Positions 40,801 to 52,800 of a stretch of 64,000 nt of DNA are shown here, in pieces (positions within the stretch are counted from its first letter, which is position 1; the number at the start of each line of letters is the position of its first letter). The stretch is taken from the NCBI GenBank assembly GCA_965240325.2, contig OZ251222.1:1984001-2048000 (forward strand), read 5' to 3'. The notes beneath the pieces were generated by a model. The model worked only from the letters and a program-made list of their open reading frames with translations. It did no database searches and was not told the DNA's origin. Source of the DNA: Rebecca billardiae RCC1528 (lineage: Eukaryota; Haptophyta). A program made the position numbers and the translations under genes.

Positions 40801-43800
40801 CGCCGAGCCCACCGCCGAGCCCGCCGCCGTCGCCGCCGCCGAGCCCGCCGCCGAGCCCGCCGCCATCGCCGCCTCCGTCGCCGCCTCCGCCGAGCCCGCC
40901 GCCTTCGCCACCACCGTCGCCGCCACCAAGCCCGCCACCCTCGCCACCACCCTCGCCGCCACCCTCGCCGCCGCCAAGCCCGCCACCCTCGCCCCCGCCG
41001 TCGCCGCCACCGCCCAGCCCACCACCATCGCCGCCACCGTCGCCGCCGCCAAGCCCGCCGCCAAGCCCGCCGCCATCACCACCGCCGAGCCCGCCGCCCT
41101 CGCCACCGCCGAGCCCGCCGCCTCCGAGCCCGCCGCCAAGCCCGCCGCCATCACCGCCGCCGAGCCTGCCGCCGAGCCCGCCACCCTCGCCACCGCCGAG
41201 CCCGCCGCCGAGCCCGCCGCCGAGCCCGCCGCCCTCGCCACCGCCGAGCCCGCCGCCAAGCCCGCCGCCGAGCCCGCCGCCCTCGCCACCGCCGAGCCCG
41301 CCGCCGAGCCCACCGCCAAGTCCACCGCCGCCGAGCCCGCCACCATCTCCGCCGCCGTCGCCCCCGCCTTCACCCCCGCCGAGCCCTCCACCGTCACCGC
41401 CGCCGAGCCCACCGCCGAGCCCGCCGCCGTCGCCACCGCCAAGCCCGCCGCCAAGCCCGCCGCCAAGCCCACCGCCGTCGCCGCCTCCGCCGAGCCCGCC
41501 GCCTTCGCCACCACCGTCGCCGCCACCAAGCCCGCCACCCAGCCCGCCACCCTCGCCGCCACCGAGCCCGCCACCCTCGCCGCCACCCTCGCCACCGCCA
41601 TCGCCTCCGCCAAGCCCGCCGCCCTCGCCACCGCCGAGCCCGCCGCCTCCGAGCCCGCCGCCAAGCCCGCCGCCATCACCGCCGCCGAGCCCGCCGCCGA
41701 GCCCGCCGCCCTCGCCACCGCCGAGCCCGCCGCCAAGCCCGCCGCCGAGCCCGCCGCCCTCGCCACCGCCGAGCCCGCCGCCGAGCCCACCGCCAAGTCC
41801 ACCGCCGCCGAGCCCACCACCATCTCCGCCGCCGTCGCCCCCGCCTTCACCACCGCCGAGCCCTCCACCGTCGCCACCGCCGAGCCCACCGCCGAGCCCG
41901 CCGCCGTCGCCGCCGCCGAGCCCGCCGCCGAGCCCGCCGCCATCGCCGCCTCCGTCGCCGCCTCCGCCGAGCCCGCCGCCTTCGCCACCACCGTCGCCGC
42001 CACCAAGCCCGCCACCCTCGCCACCACCCTCGCCGCCACCCTCGCCGCCGCCAAGCCCGCCACCCTCGCCCCCGCCGTCGCCGCCACCGCCCAGCCCACC
42101 ACCATCGCCGCCACCGTCGCCGCCGCCAAGCCCGCCGCCAAGCCCGCCGCCATCACCACCGCCGAGCCCGCCGCCCTCGCCACCGCCGAGCCCGCCGCCT
42201 CCGAGCCCGCCGCCAAGCCCGCCGCCATCACCGCCGCCGAGCCTGCCGCCGAGCCCGCCACCCTCGCCACCGCCGAGCCCGCCGCCGAGCCCGCCGCCGA
42301 GCCCGCCGCCCTCGCCACCGCCGAGCCCGCCGCCAAGCCCGCCGCCGAGCCCGCCGCCCTCGCCACCGCCGAGCCCGCCGCCGAGCCCACCGCCAAGTCC
42401 ACCGCCGCCGAGCCCGCCACCATCTCCGCCGCCGTCGCCCCCGCCTTCACCCCCGCCGAGCCCTCCACCGTCACCGCCGCCGAGCCCACCGCCGAGCCCG
42501 CCGCCGTCGCCACCGCCAAGCCCGCCGCCAAGCCCGCCGCCAAGCCCACCGCCGTCGCCGCCTCCGCCGAGCCCGCCGCCTTCGCCACCACCGTCGCCGC
42601 CACCAAGCCCGCCACCCAGCCCGCCACCCTCGCCGCCACCGAGCCCGCCACCCTCGCCGCCACCCTCGCCACCGCCATCGCCTCCGCCAAGCCCGCCGCC
42701 CTCGCCGCCGCCGAGCCCACCGCCTCCGAGCCCGCCGCCAGGCCCGCCGCCATCACCGCCGCCGAGCCCGCCGCCGAGCCCGCCGCCCTCGCCACCGCCG
42801 AGCCCGCCGCCGAGCCCGCCGCCGAGCCCGCCGCCCTCGCCACCACCGAGCCCGCCGCCGAGCCCACCGCCAAGTCCACCGCCGCCGCACCCGCCACCAT
42901 CTCCACCGCCGTCGCCCCCGCCTTCACCCCCGCCGAGCCCTCCACCGTCGCCGCCGCCGAGCCCACCGCCGAGCCCGCCGCCGTCGCCGCCGCCGAGCCC
43001 GCCGCCGAGCCCGCCGCCATCGCCGCCTCCGTCGCCGCCTCCGCCGAGCCCGCCGCCGTCGCCACCACCGTCACCGCCGCCGAGCCCGCCACCCAGCCCG
43101 CCGCCCTCGCCGCCACCGAGCCCGCCACCCTCGCCGCCACCCTCGCCACCGCCATCGCCTCCGCCAAGCCCGCCGCCCTCGCCACCGCCGAGCCCGCCGC
43201 CTCCGAGCCCGCCGCCAAGCCCGCCGCCATCACCGCCGCCGAGCCCGCCGCCGAGCCCGCCGCCCTCGCCACCGCCGAGCCCGCCGCCAAGCCCGCCGCC
43301 GAGCCCGCCGCCCTCGCCACCGCCGAGCCCGCCGCCGAGCCCACCGCCAAGTCCACCGCCGCCGAGCCCGCCACCATCTCCGCCGCCGTCGCCCCCGCCT
43401 TCACCACCGCCGAGCCCTCCACCGTCGCCGCCGCCGAGCCCACCGCCGAGCCCGCCGCCGTCGCCGCCGCCGAGCCCGCCGCCGAGCCCGCCGCCATCGC
43501 CGCCTCCGTCGCCGCCTCCGCCGAGCCCGCCGCCGTCGCCACCACCGTCGCCGCCGCCGAGCCCGCCACCCAGCCCGCCACCCTCGCCGCCACCGAGCCC
43601 GCCACCCTCGCCGCCACCCTCGCCACCGCCATCGCCTCCGCCAAGCCCGCCGCCCTCGCCACCGCCGAGCCCGCCGCCTCCGAGCCCGCCGCCAAGCCCG
43701 CCGCCAAGCCCGCCGCCGAGCCCGCCGCCAAGCCCGCCGCCCTCGCCACCGCCGAGCCCGCCGCCGAGCCCACCGCCAAGTCCACCGCCGCCGAGCCCGC

Positions 43801-46800
43801 CACCATCTCCGCCGCCGTCGCCCCCGCCTTCACCACCGCCGAGCCCTCCACCGTCGCCGCCGCCGAGCCCACCGCCGAGCCCGCCGCCGTCGCCGCCGCC
43901 GAGCCCGCCGCCGAGCCCGCCGCCATCGCCGCCTCCGTCGCCGCCTCCGCCGAGCCCGCCGCCGTCGCCACCACCGTCACCGCCACCGAGCCCGCCACCC
44001 AGCCCGCCGCCCTCGCCGCCACCGAGCCCGCCACCCTCGCCGCCACCCTCGCCACCGCCATCGCCTCCGCCAAGCCCGCCGCCCTCGCCACCGCCGAGCC
44101 CGCCGCCTCCGAGCCCGCCGCCAAGCCCGCCGCCAAGCCCGCCGCCGAGCCCGCCGCCAAGCCCGCCGCCCTCGCCACCGCCGAGCCCGCCGCCAAGCCC
44201 GCCGCCAAGTCCACCGCCGCCGAGCCCGCCACCATCTCCGCCGCCGAGCCCGCCGCCCTCACCACCGCCGAGCCCGCCGCCGTCGCCGCCACCAAGCCCG
44301 CCACCCTTGCCACCACCATCACCACCGCCATCGCCACCTCCAAGCCCACCACCCTCGCCGCCGCCGTCGCCACCTCCTCCGAGCCCGCCGCCATCGCCGC
44401 CGCCATCGCCGCCGCCGAGTCCTCCGCCGAGCCCACCACCGAGCCCGCCACCATCACCGCCGCCGTCGCCCCCGCCGAGCCCTCCTCCGCCGTCGCCGCC
44501 GCCATCGCCACCACCTAGCCCGCCGCCGAGCCCGCCGCCGAGCCTGCCTCCATCGCCGCCGCCGAGCCCGCCGCCATCGCCGCCGCCATCGCCGCCGCCA
44601 CCAAGCCCGCCGCCTTCGCCACCGCCGTCGCCACCGCCGAGCCCGCCGCCAAGCCCTCCACCGAGCCCGCCACCATCACCACCGCCGTCACCCCCGCCAA
44701 GTCCACCACCTTCGCCACCGCCCAGCCCGCCGCCCAGCCCGCCACCTCCCTCACCGCCGCCCTCACCACCACCAAGCCCGCCGCCAAGCCCGCCGCCGTC
44801 ACCGCCGCCAAGCCCGCCACCCTCCCCTCCGCCCAGCCCCCCGCCGAGCCCCCCGCCGCCTTCTCCTCCGCCCTCGCCCCCACCATCGCCGCCGCCATCA
44901 CCACCACCGTCACCACCGCCGAGCCCGCCGCCGAGCCCTCCGCCCTCGCCCCCACCCTCGCCGCCGCCCTTGCCGCCGCCCGTACCGCCGCCAAGCCCAC
45001 CACCGAGCCCGCCACCACCGAGTCCACCACCCTCACCGCCACCATCGCCACCACCAAGCCCCCCGCCGTCACCGCCGCCGCCATCGCCGCCGCCATCGCC
45101 ACCGCCCTCGCCACCGCCGTCACCCCCACCCTCGCCGCCACCCTCGCCACCACCCTCACCGCCTCCCAGTCCACCGCCCTCACCTCCGCCTCGCCCGCCA
45201 CCGAGCCCGCCGCCATCTCCACCGCCGTCGCCGCCACCGGGCCCGCCACCGTCGCCGCCGCCGCGCCCGCCGCCATCACCACCACCGAGCCCACCGCCGA
45301 GCCCGCCGCCAAGCCCACCACCGTCGCCACCGCCGAGCCCACCGCCATCACCACCACCGAGCCCGCCGCCGAGCCCGCCGCCAAGCCCGCCGCCGTCGCC
45401 GCCACCAAGCCCGCCGCCGAGCCCGCCGCCGAGCCCGCCGCCGTCGCCGCCGCCGAGTCCACCACCAAGCCCACCACCGAGCCCACCACCGAGCCCGCCG
45501 CCGTCGCCGCCGCCCAGCCCGCCTCCCAGCCCGCCGCCGAGTCCGCCGCCTTCGCCACCACCGAGCCCGCCGCCGTCGCCGCCGCCGAGCCCGCCGCCGA
45601 GCCCGCCACCGAGCCCGCCGCCGTCGCCGCCGCCGAGTCTACCACCAAGCCCACCACCGAGCCCGCCACCGAGCCCGCCGCCGTCGCCACCGCCCAGCCC
45701 GCCGCCGAGCCCACCACCATCACCACCGCCGAGCCCACCACCATCACCACCACCGAGCCCACCGCCAAGCCCGCCGCCAAGCCCACCACCGTCGCCACCG
45801 CCTAGTCCGCCACCGAGCCCGCCGCCGTCGCCGCCGCCGAGCCCACCGCCATCACCACCACCGAGCCCACCGCCGAGCCCACCGCCAAGCCCGCCGCCGT
45901 CGCCGCCGCCAAGCCCACCGCCATCACCACCACCGAGCCCACCGCCGCGTCCACCGCCCAGCCCGCCACCCAGCCCACCACCCAGCCCACCGCCGAGCCC
46001 GCCGCCGTCGCCGCCGCCAAGCCCACCGCCATCACCACCACCGAGCCCACCGCCAAGCCCGCCGCCAAGCCCACCACCGTCGCCACCGCCAAGCCCGCCA
46101 CCGAGCCCGCCGCCCTCGCCACCGCCAAGCCCGCCGCCAAGCCCGCCGCCAAGCCCACCGCCGTCGCCGCCGCCCAGCCCGCCACCCAGCCCACCACCCA
46201 GCCCACCGCCGAGCCCGCCGCCGTCTCCGCCGCCAAGCCCACCGCCATCACCACCACCGAGCCCACCGCCGAGTCCGCCGCCCAGCCCGCCGCCATCGCC
46301 GCCACCAAGCCCACCGCCATCACCACCACCGAGCCCACCGCCGAGCCCGCCGCCCTCGCCACCGCCAAGCCCGCCACCAAGCCCGCCGCCAAGCCCACCG
46401 CCGTCGCCGCCGCCCAGCCCGCCACCCAGCCCACCACCCAGCCCACCGCCGAGCCCGCCGCCGTCGCCGCCGCCAAGCCCACCGCCATCACCACCACCGA
46501 GCCCACCGCCGAGTCCGCCGCCCAGCCCGCCGCCATCGCCGCCACCAAGCCCGCCGCCAAGCCCACCGCCAAGCCCACCGCCGTCGCCGCCGCCCAGCCC
46601 GCCACCCAGCCCACCACCCAGCCCACCGCCGAGTCCGCCGCCGTCGCCGCCGCCAAGCCCGCCGCCATCACCACCACCAAGCCCACCGCCGAGCCCGCCG
46701 CCCTCGCCACCGCCAAGCCCGCCACCGAGCCCGCCACCAAGCCCGCCGCCGAGCCCGCCGCCGTCGCCGCCGCCGAGCCCGCCACCCAGCCCGCCGCCGA

Positions 46801-49800
46801 GTCCGCCGCCGTCGCCACCACCGAGCCCGCCGCCGTCGCCGCCACCAAGCCCACCGCCATCACCACCACCGAGCCCGCCACCGTCGCCGCCGCCAAGCCC
46901 GCCGCCGTCGCCACCACCGAGCCCGCCGCCGTCGCCACCGCCGAGCCCACCGCCGAGCCCACCGCCCAGCCCGCCGCCGTCGCCGCCGCCAAGCCCGCCG
47001 CCAAGCCCACCGCCAAGCCCACCGCCGTCGCCGCCGCCCAGCCCGCCACCGAGCCCACCACCCAGCCCACCGCCGAGCCCGCCGCCGTCGCCGCCGCCCA
47101 GCCCACCGCCATCACCACCACCGAGCCCACCGCCGAGCCCGCCACCCAGCCCGCCGCCAAGCCCGCCGCCGTCGCCGCCACCCAGCCCGCCACCGAGCCC
47201 GCCACCGTCGCCACCGCCAAGCCCGCCACCGAGCCCGCCACCAAGCCCGCCGCCGAGCCCGCCACCCAGCCCACCGCCCAGCCCACCGCCATCACCACCA
47301 CCGAGCCCACCGCCGAGCCCGCCGCCCAGCCCGCCGCCAAGCCCGCCGCCGTCGCCGCCACCCAGCCCGCCACCGAGCCCGCCACCGTCGCCACCGCCGA
47401 GCCCACCGCCGAGCCCACCGCCGTCGCCGCCGCCCAGCCCGCCACCCAGCCCACCGCCGAGTCCGCCGCCGTCGCCACCACCGAGCCCGCCGCCGTCGCC
47501 ACCGCCGAGCCCACCGCCGAGCCCACCGCCCAGCCCGCCGCCGTCGCCGCCGCCAAGCCCGCCGCCAAGCCCACCGCCGAGTCCGCCACCGTCGCCGCCA
47601 CCGAGCCCGCCGCCGTCGCCGCCGCCAAGCCCACCGCCATCACCACCACCGAGCCCGCCGCCGTCGCCGCCGCCAAGCCCGCCGCCAAGCCCACCGCCAA
47701 GCCCACCGCCGTCGCCGCCGCCCAGCCCGCCACCCAGCCCACCACCCAGCCCACCGCCGAGTCCGCCGCCGTCGCCACCACCGAGCCCGCCGCCGTCGCC
47801 ACCGCCGAGCCCACCGCCGAGCCCACCGCCCAGCCCGCCGCCGTCGCCGCCGCCAAGCCCGCCGCCAAGCCCACCGCCAAGCCCACCACCGTCGCCGCCG
47901 CCCAGCCCGCCACCGAGCCCACCACCCAGCCCACCGCCGAGCCCGCCGCCGTCGCCGCCGCCCAGCCCACCGCCATCACCACCACCGAGCCCACCGCCGA
48001 GCCCGCCGCCCAGCCCGCCGCCAAGCCCGCCGCCGTCGCCGCCACCCAGCCCGCCACCGAGCCCGCCACCGTCGCCACCGCCGAGCCCACCGCCGAGCCC
48101 ACCGCCGTCGCCGCCGCCCAGCCCGCCGCCCAGCCCACCGCCCAGCCCGCCGCCTTCGCCACCACCGAGCCCGCCGCCGTCGCCACCACCGAGCCCACCG
48201 CCGAGCCCACCACCGAGCCCGCCGCCTTCGCCACCGCCGAGGCCGCCGCCATCGCCACCACCAAGCCCACCACCGAGCCCGCCGCCGTCGCCACCGCCCT
48301 CACCACCGCCGAGCCCACCGCCAAGCCCGCCGCCATCTCCACCGCCGAGTCCACCGCCGAGCCCGCCGCCGTCGCCGCCGCCAAGCCCACCGCCATCGCC
48401 ACCACCGAGCCCACCGCCGAGCCCGCCGCCAAGCCCGCCGCCAAGCCCGCCGCCGTCGCCACCACCAAGCCCACCTCCGAGCCCGCCGCCGAGCCCGCCG
48501 CCGTCGCCACCGCCAAGCCCACCGCCGAGCCCGCCACCAAGCCCGCCGCCGTCGCCGCCGCCAAGCCCGCCACCAAGTCCGCCACCCAGCCCACCCCCAA
48601 GCCCACCACCCAGCCCGCCGCCATCACCGCCACCGAGCCCACCGCCCGACCCGCCGCCTTCGCTGCGCCCACGCCCGCCACCAAACCCGCCTCCGTCGCC
48701 GCCTCCCAGCCCACCGCCCTCACCGCCGCCCCCAAGCTTGCCACCTTTGCTGCCGCCGCCTTCGCCGCCGAGCAATCCTCCGCGCCACCCAGCCCCGCCG
48801 CCGCCGCCGCCCTCGACGCCGCCACACCCACCACCGCCGCCGCGCACAGCGCCGTTCCCACCGCCCTCTCCGCCGTCGCTGCCACCAAGTGCCCCGCCAA
48901 CCAACCCGCCACTGCCGCTGCCGAGTTCGCCGTCGCGGCCTCCGCCGACCTCACCGCCTCCTCCTCCGCCGCGCCCGCCGCCGAGCCCGCCGCCTCCGCC
49001 GCGCACCGAGCCGCTCCCGCCAACCCTGCCGCCGCAGTCGCCGCCGCACGGACCGCCGCCGTCGCCGCCGCAACCGCCGCCGTCACCTGTGCCGTCGACG
49101 CCGAAGTCCGCGCCGCCACCGCCGCCGTCCTCGCCGCCGCCGCCGCCGCCGCTGCTGCGCGCGCTCGTCATCGGCCTCTTCCCGACCGCGCTCGCGCTGC
49201 CGCCGCCGCCGCCGTCGCCCTCGTCGGCGCGTGCTCGCGCGCTGAGCGTGAGTGGTGGCGGTGGCGCTGCGCCAGCGCTCACGCTGCTCGGCCGCGGGTT
49301 CGGCGGCGCGGTCGGGCTGCTGGGCGGCGCGCTGTGCACGCTGCACCCCGCGGGCTCAGACTCGGACGGCGCGATCGCGTCGGCCGGCGCCGACGCCGCC
49401 CTGCTCCGCCTCAACGCGAGCGCCCTGTCAGACGACTCAGTCACGTGCCAACTGCAGCCGGGCGCGGCGCCGCTCGGGCGCGGGCTGGGCGCAGGCCGGT
49501 ACAGCGTGGGTCTGTGGCTGGAGGGCGGCGCGCTGCCCGTGCCCTCGCTCTTCGGCCCGCCGTCCGTGCGGCTGTACGACTTCGACGCCGAGGTGGCCGT
49601 CACCGCCGTGCGTCCGCCCCTCGGCCCGCTGGGCGGCGGCACGGTGGTCACGCTCGAGGGGCGCGGCTTTGAGCTGGCGGCGGGCGCTGAGGAGGGCGCT
49701 GCGGGCGTGGGCGCGGGGGGCGGCGCTGCCGGCGCGCTGTGCTGCGTCGCGCCCGCGCTGTACGGCGACGCGTGCGTCTCGAACGCCACGCTGCTGCGCC

Positions 49801-52800
49801 CGCTCAACGGCACGAGCCGCGCGCGCTGCGTCACGCCGCCTTGGAACGGCAGCGTGACGTCGGTGGCGCTCGCGCTCGGCCGCGTGTCGAGCGCGGGCGG
49901 CGAGGGCGGCGGCGGCGGCGGCTTTGGCGGCGGTGCGCTCTGGGCTGCGCAGCGCACCACCACCGCTGGCGCGCCGCCTCTGTTCGAGTTGTACGACGAG
50001 TCTCAGCTGCGCGTCCTCCGCGTCACGCCCGAGCGCGGCCCAGCGCGCGTGGCCACCGTGCTCTCTGTGGGCGGCGCGGGCGCGCTGCTCGGAGGGGCAC
50101 ACGTGCGCTTCGCGTTTGGCTCGGCGCTCGCGCGGCCGCCGCTGGTCGTGTCAGTTGGCAGCGGCACCGTGCTGCAGCACGCCTCGTACGCGCGCGCCGA
50201 CGGCGGCGGCGCGGCCGGCGGCGGCGTGCGCGCGCAGCTGTTGGTCTCGCTCAACGGGCAGCAGTTCGCGCCGCGAACGCCGGACGGGCCGGGCGCCGTG
50301 TACTTTGAGTTTGACGAGGCGGCACACGCGCCCGACCTCGAGAGCGCGCACTTCGACGCGGCCAGCGGCGCGGCGCTGCTGCTGCGCTTCGACGCGCAGC
50401 CGACCGACCGCGCGGGGATGGGCGGCGGCCTCGGGCCGTGCGCGCCGCTGCTCGACGACGAGACGCTCGCGCTGCTGCGCGGCGACGCGCCGCCCTCCGA
50501 GCCGCCGCCGCGCTGCCGCTGGCGTGACGACTCGACCCTCGAGGCGCGGCTCGGCGCGGGCACGCGCGCCGCGCCCGGCATGCGCGTCGGCGTGCGCGCG
50601 GGCGCGGTGCGGCCCGCGGCGTGCGCGTGGGCCGCGTGCGCGCCAGACGCGGCGGCGGGCAACGACGCCGCGTCCGTGCTCGTCGACCCCGACGCGCCGT
50701 GCGGCGACGCGGCGCCGTGCCCGACGCCCGTCGCGCGGCTGCGCGCGCCGTCGACCATCTCGGCGTGCGCCAACGAGAGCGTCGTCCTCGACGGCGCCGC
50801 GTCGAGCGCCGGCGGCGTGGGCGCGCCTGCCTTCAGCTGGGCGGTGGACGTGACCGCGTCGGGCGCGGGCGCGGCGCGCGCGGGCGCGGCGCTGCGCGCG
50901 CTGCCGCCCACCGCCTCGCTCGCGCGGCTTGACGGCCTCCCCGCCGCCACGTCCGCCCGCGGGTTCGTCGTCGCGCTGCGCGTCACTTCCTTCCTCGGCG
51001 CGAGATCGGATCTGGCGTGGGCGGAGGTGCGGCGCGCGGCGCAGCCGAGCCCGAGCGTGGGCATCGACGGCGCGCCCGCGAGCGCGGTGCGCGCGGCGGC
51101 GGCGCTCACGCTGAGCGCGCGCGTGCACGCGCTCGCGCCGTGCTGGCCGGCGGAGCGCTCGCGCCGCGTCAGCTTCCGCTGGCGCCTCGTCGGCGTGACG
51201 CGACTCGACGACGGCGGCGGCGCGGACGGCGGCGCGCCCGCGCTGCCCGACGTGGCCGCGCTCGGCGCCGGCCCGGTGCTGCGGCTGCCCGGCCACACGC
51301 TCAGCCCCGGGCACGCGTACACGCTCGAGCTGGGCGCGGCGATGGCGGACGAGCCGAGCGCGTCGGCCAGCGCGACCGCCACCATCCTCGTGCGACCGGC
51401 GGAGCCGCCTTCCGCCGTGCTGGGCGCGCGCTCGGTGCGTGTGGGCGAGCGTGAGCCGGTAGTCGCGGACGCGTCGGGCAGCTTCGACCCGAGCACGGGC
51501 GAGGCCGCCGCCCTCGCGTTCGAGTGGTCGCTGCGCGACGCGGCGAGCGGCGCGGCGCTGCCGCTGCCGCCCAACGCGACCGCCTCCGGAAGCGGCGGCG
51601 GCGGCGGCGACACCGGCGGCGGCGCCGTGCTTCGGCTCCCGGCCGGCTGGCTGGGCGCAGGTGTGTACACGGTGCGTGTCAGCGTCTCGCTGCAGCCGCC
51701 GGCTGCGCGCGCGGGCGGTGCGAGCGCGAGCATGGAGGTGGAGGTGGTGGCGGACGCCTCCTCGCCGCCCGCCGTGACCCTCGCGCCGCTGCCGTTCGGC
51801 GGCGGCGGCGTCAATCCCACGTGGCGCCTCCCCTCCGAGCGGCTCTACATCAGCGCGCGCTCGCCGCTCGACACGGCCGCGTATGCTTACGCGTGGCGCG
51901 CGCTCGAGCCCGCGCCCGGCGGCGGCGGCGAGCTGGTGCCCTCGGCGCTGTGGCTGGGCGACGCGGTACGCACGACGGTCTCGGGCGCCTCAGGCCCCAC
52001 GCTCGCCTTCCGCAGCGGCGCGCTCGCGCCGGGCGCGCAGTACATCTTCGAGCTGAGCGTGCGGCGCGTGACGGATGCGACGGACGCGCCCGCAGGCGTG
52101 GCGCGCGTGGCCGTGCGCGTGAGCAGCCCGCCGCACGGCGGCAGGCTGGCGGTGTGGCCGAGCGCCGCCACGACGGCCGGCGCCGAGGAGCTGGCCGGCG
52201 GCAGCAGCCGCGGCGAGAACCTTGTCCTCGCCGTCGGCTTGGGCGAGGGCGTCGAGCTGGCCGCGCTCGGCTGGACCGTCGGCGGCGGCGGCGGCGGCGG
52301 TGCGGAGGACGAGCTGCCGCTCAGCTACGCGTTCGAGTACTCACGTGAGTACGGGTACTCACATGAGTACGACCCGGCCGGGTACGGCGCGCCCAACGGC
52401 AGCGCGGCGGCGGGCGCGGCGGGCGCGGTGCCGCTGAGCGCCTTCGCCGCGGACAGCCCGACGCTCAGCGCCGTGCTGCTGCCGCCTGGCGCGCTGCGCC
52501 TCAGCGTGCGCGTGGTGAGCGCGGGCGGCGCGGAGGCGAGCGCGGCCGCGGCGCTCGAGGTGGCGGCGCCGCCGCGCGCGGCGCTGGACGAGGCGGCGCT
52601 CGACGCGCTGGTGGGGAGCGCGCGCGACGCGCTCGAGCGCGCGGACGCGCCCGCCGCGCTCCGGCTCGTCACCGCCCTCGCGCAGCTCGACGCCGCCGCG
52701 CCGCCGCCGACGCGCGCGCTGCTCGAGCTGACGCGCGCCGCGGGCGCGCTCCTGCCGCCGGTGGCCGAGTCGCGCGCGCAGCCACGCCGCCGCGCTCGCC

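Noticed and set aside
39761-49245. Plus-strand ORFs rich in AEPAAEPT and ARRRARR
   Set aside because: Alternative registers of the same 12-nt repeat. They lack any domain before or after the array.
39572-49963. Minus-strand ORF of 3,463 aa, mostly GGGLGGGDGGG
   Set aside because: It is the antisense of the SPPP array, which has no stop codon in several frames. Its ends carry no domains, whereas the plus strand joins RCC1 repeats to IPT/REJ modules in one frame.
52335-52370. GTGAGT donor and GTACTCACRTGAGTAC palindromes in the REJ-like region
   Set aside because: The reading frame (EYSREYGYSHEYD) continues through it without a stop, so no intron is required.
52761-52781. 21-nt intron at the frame break
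   Set aside because: Its length is a multiple of three and so would not repair the frame; it is also far shorter than all other introns here.
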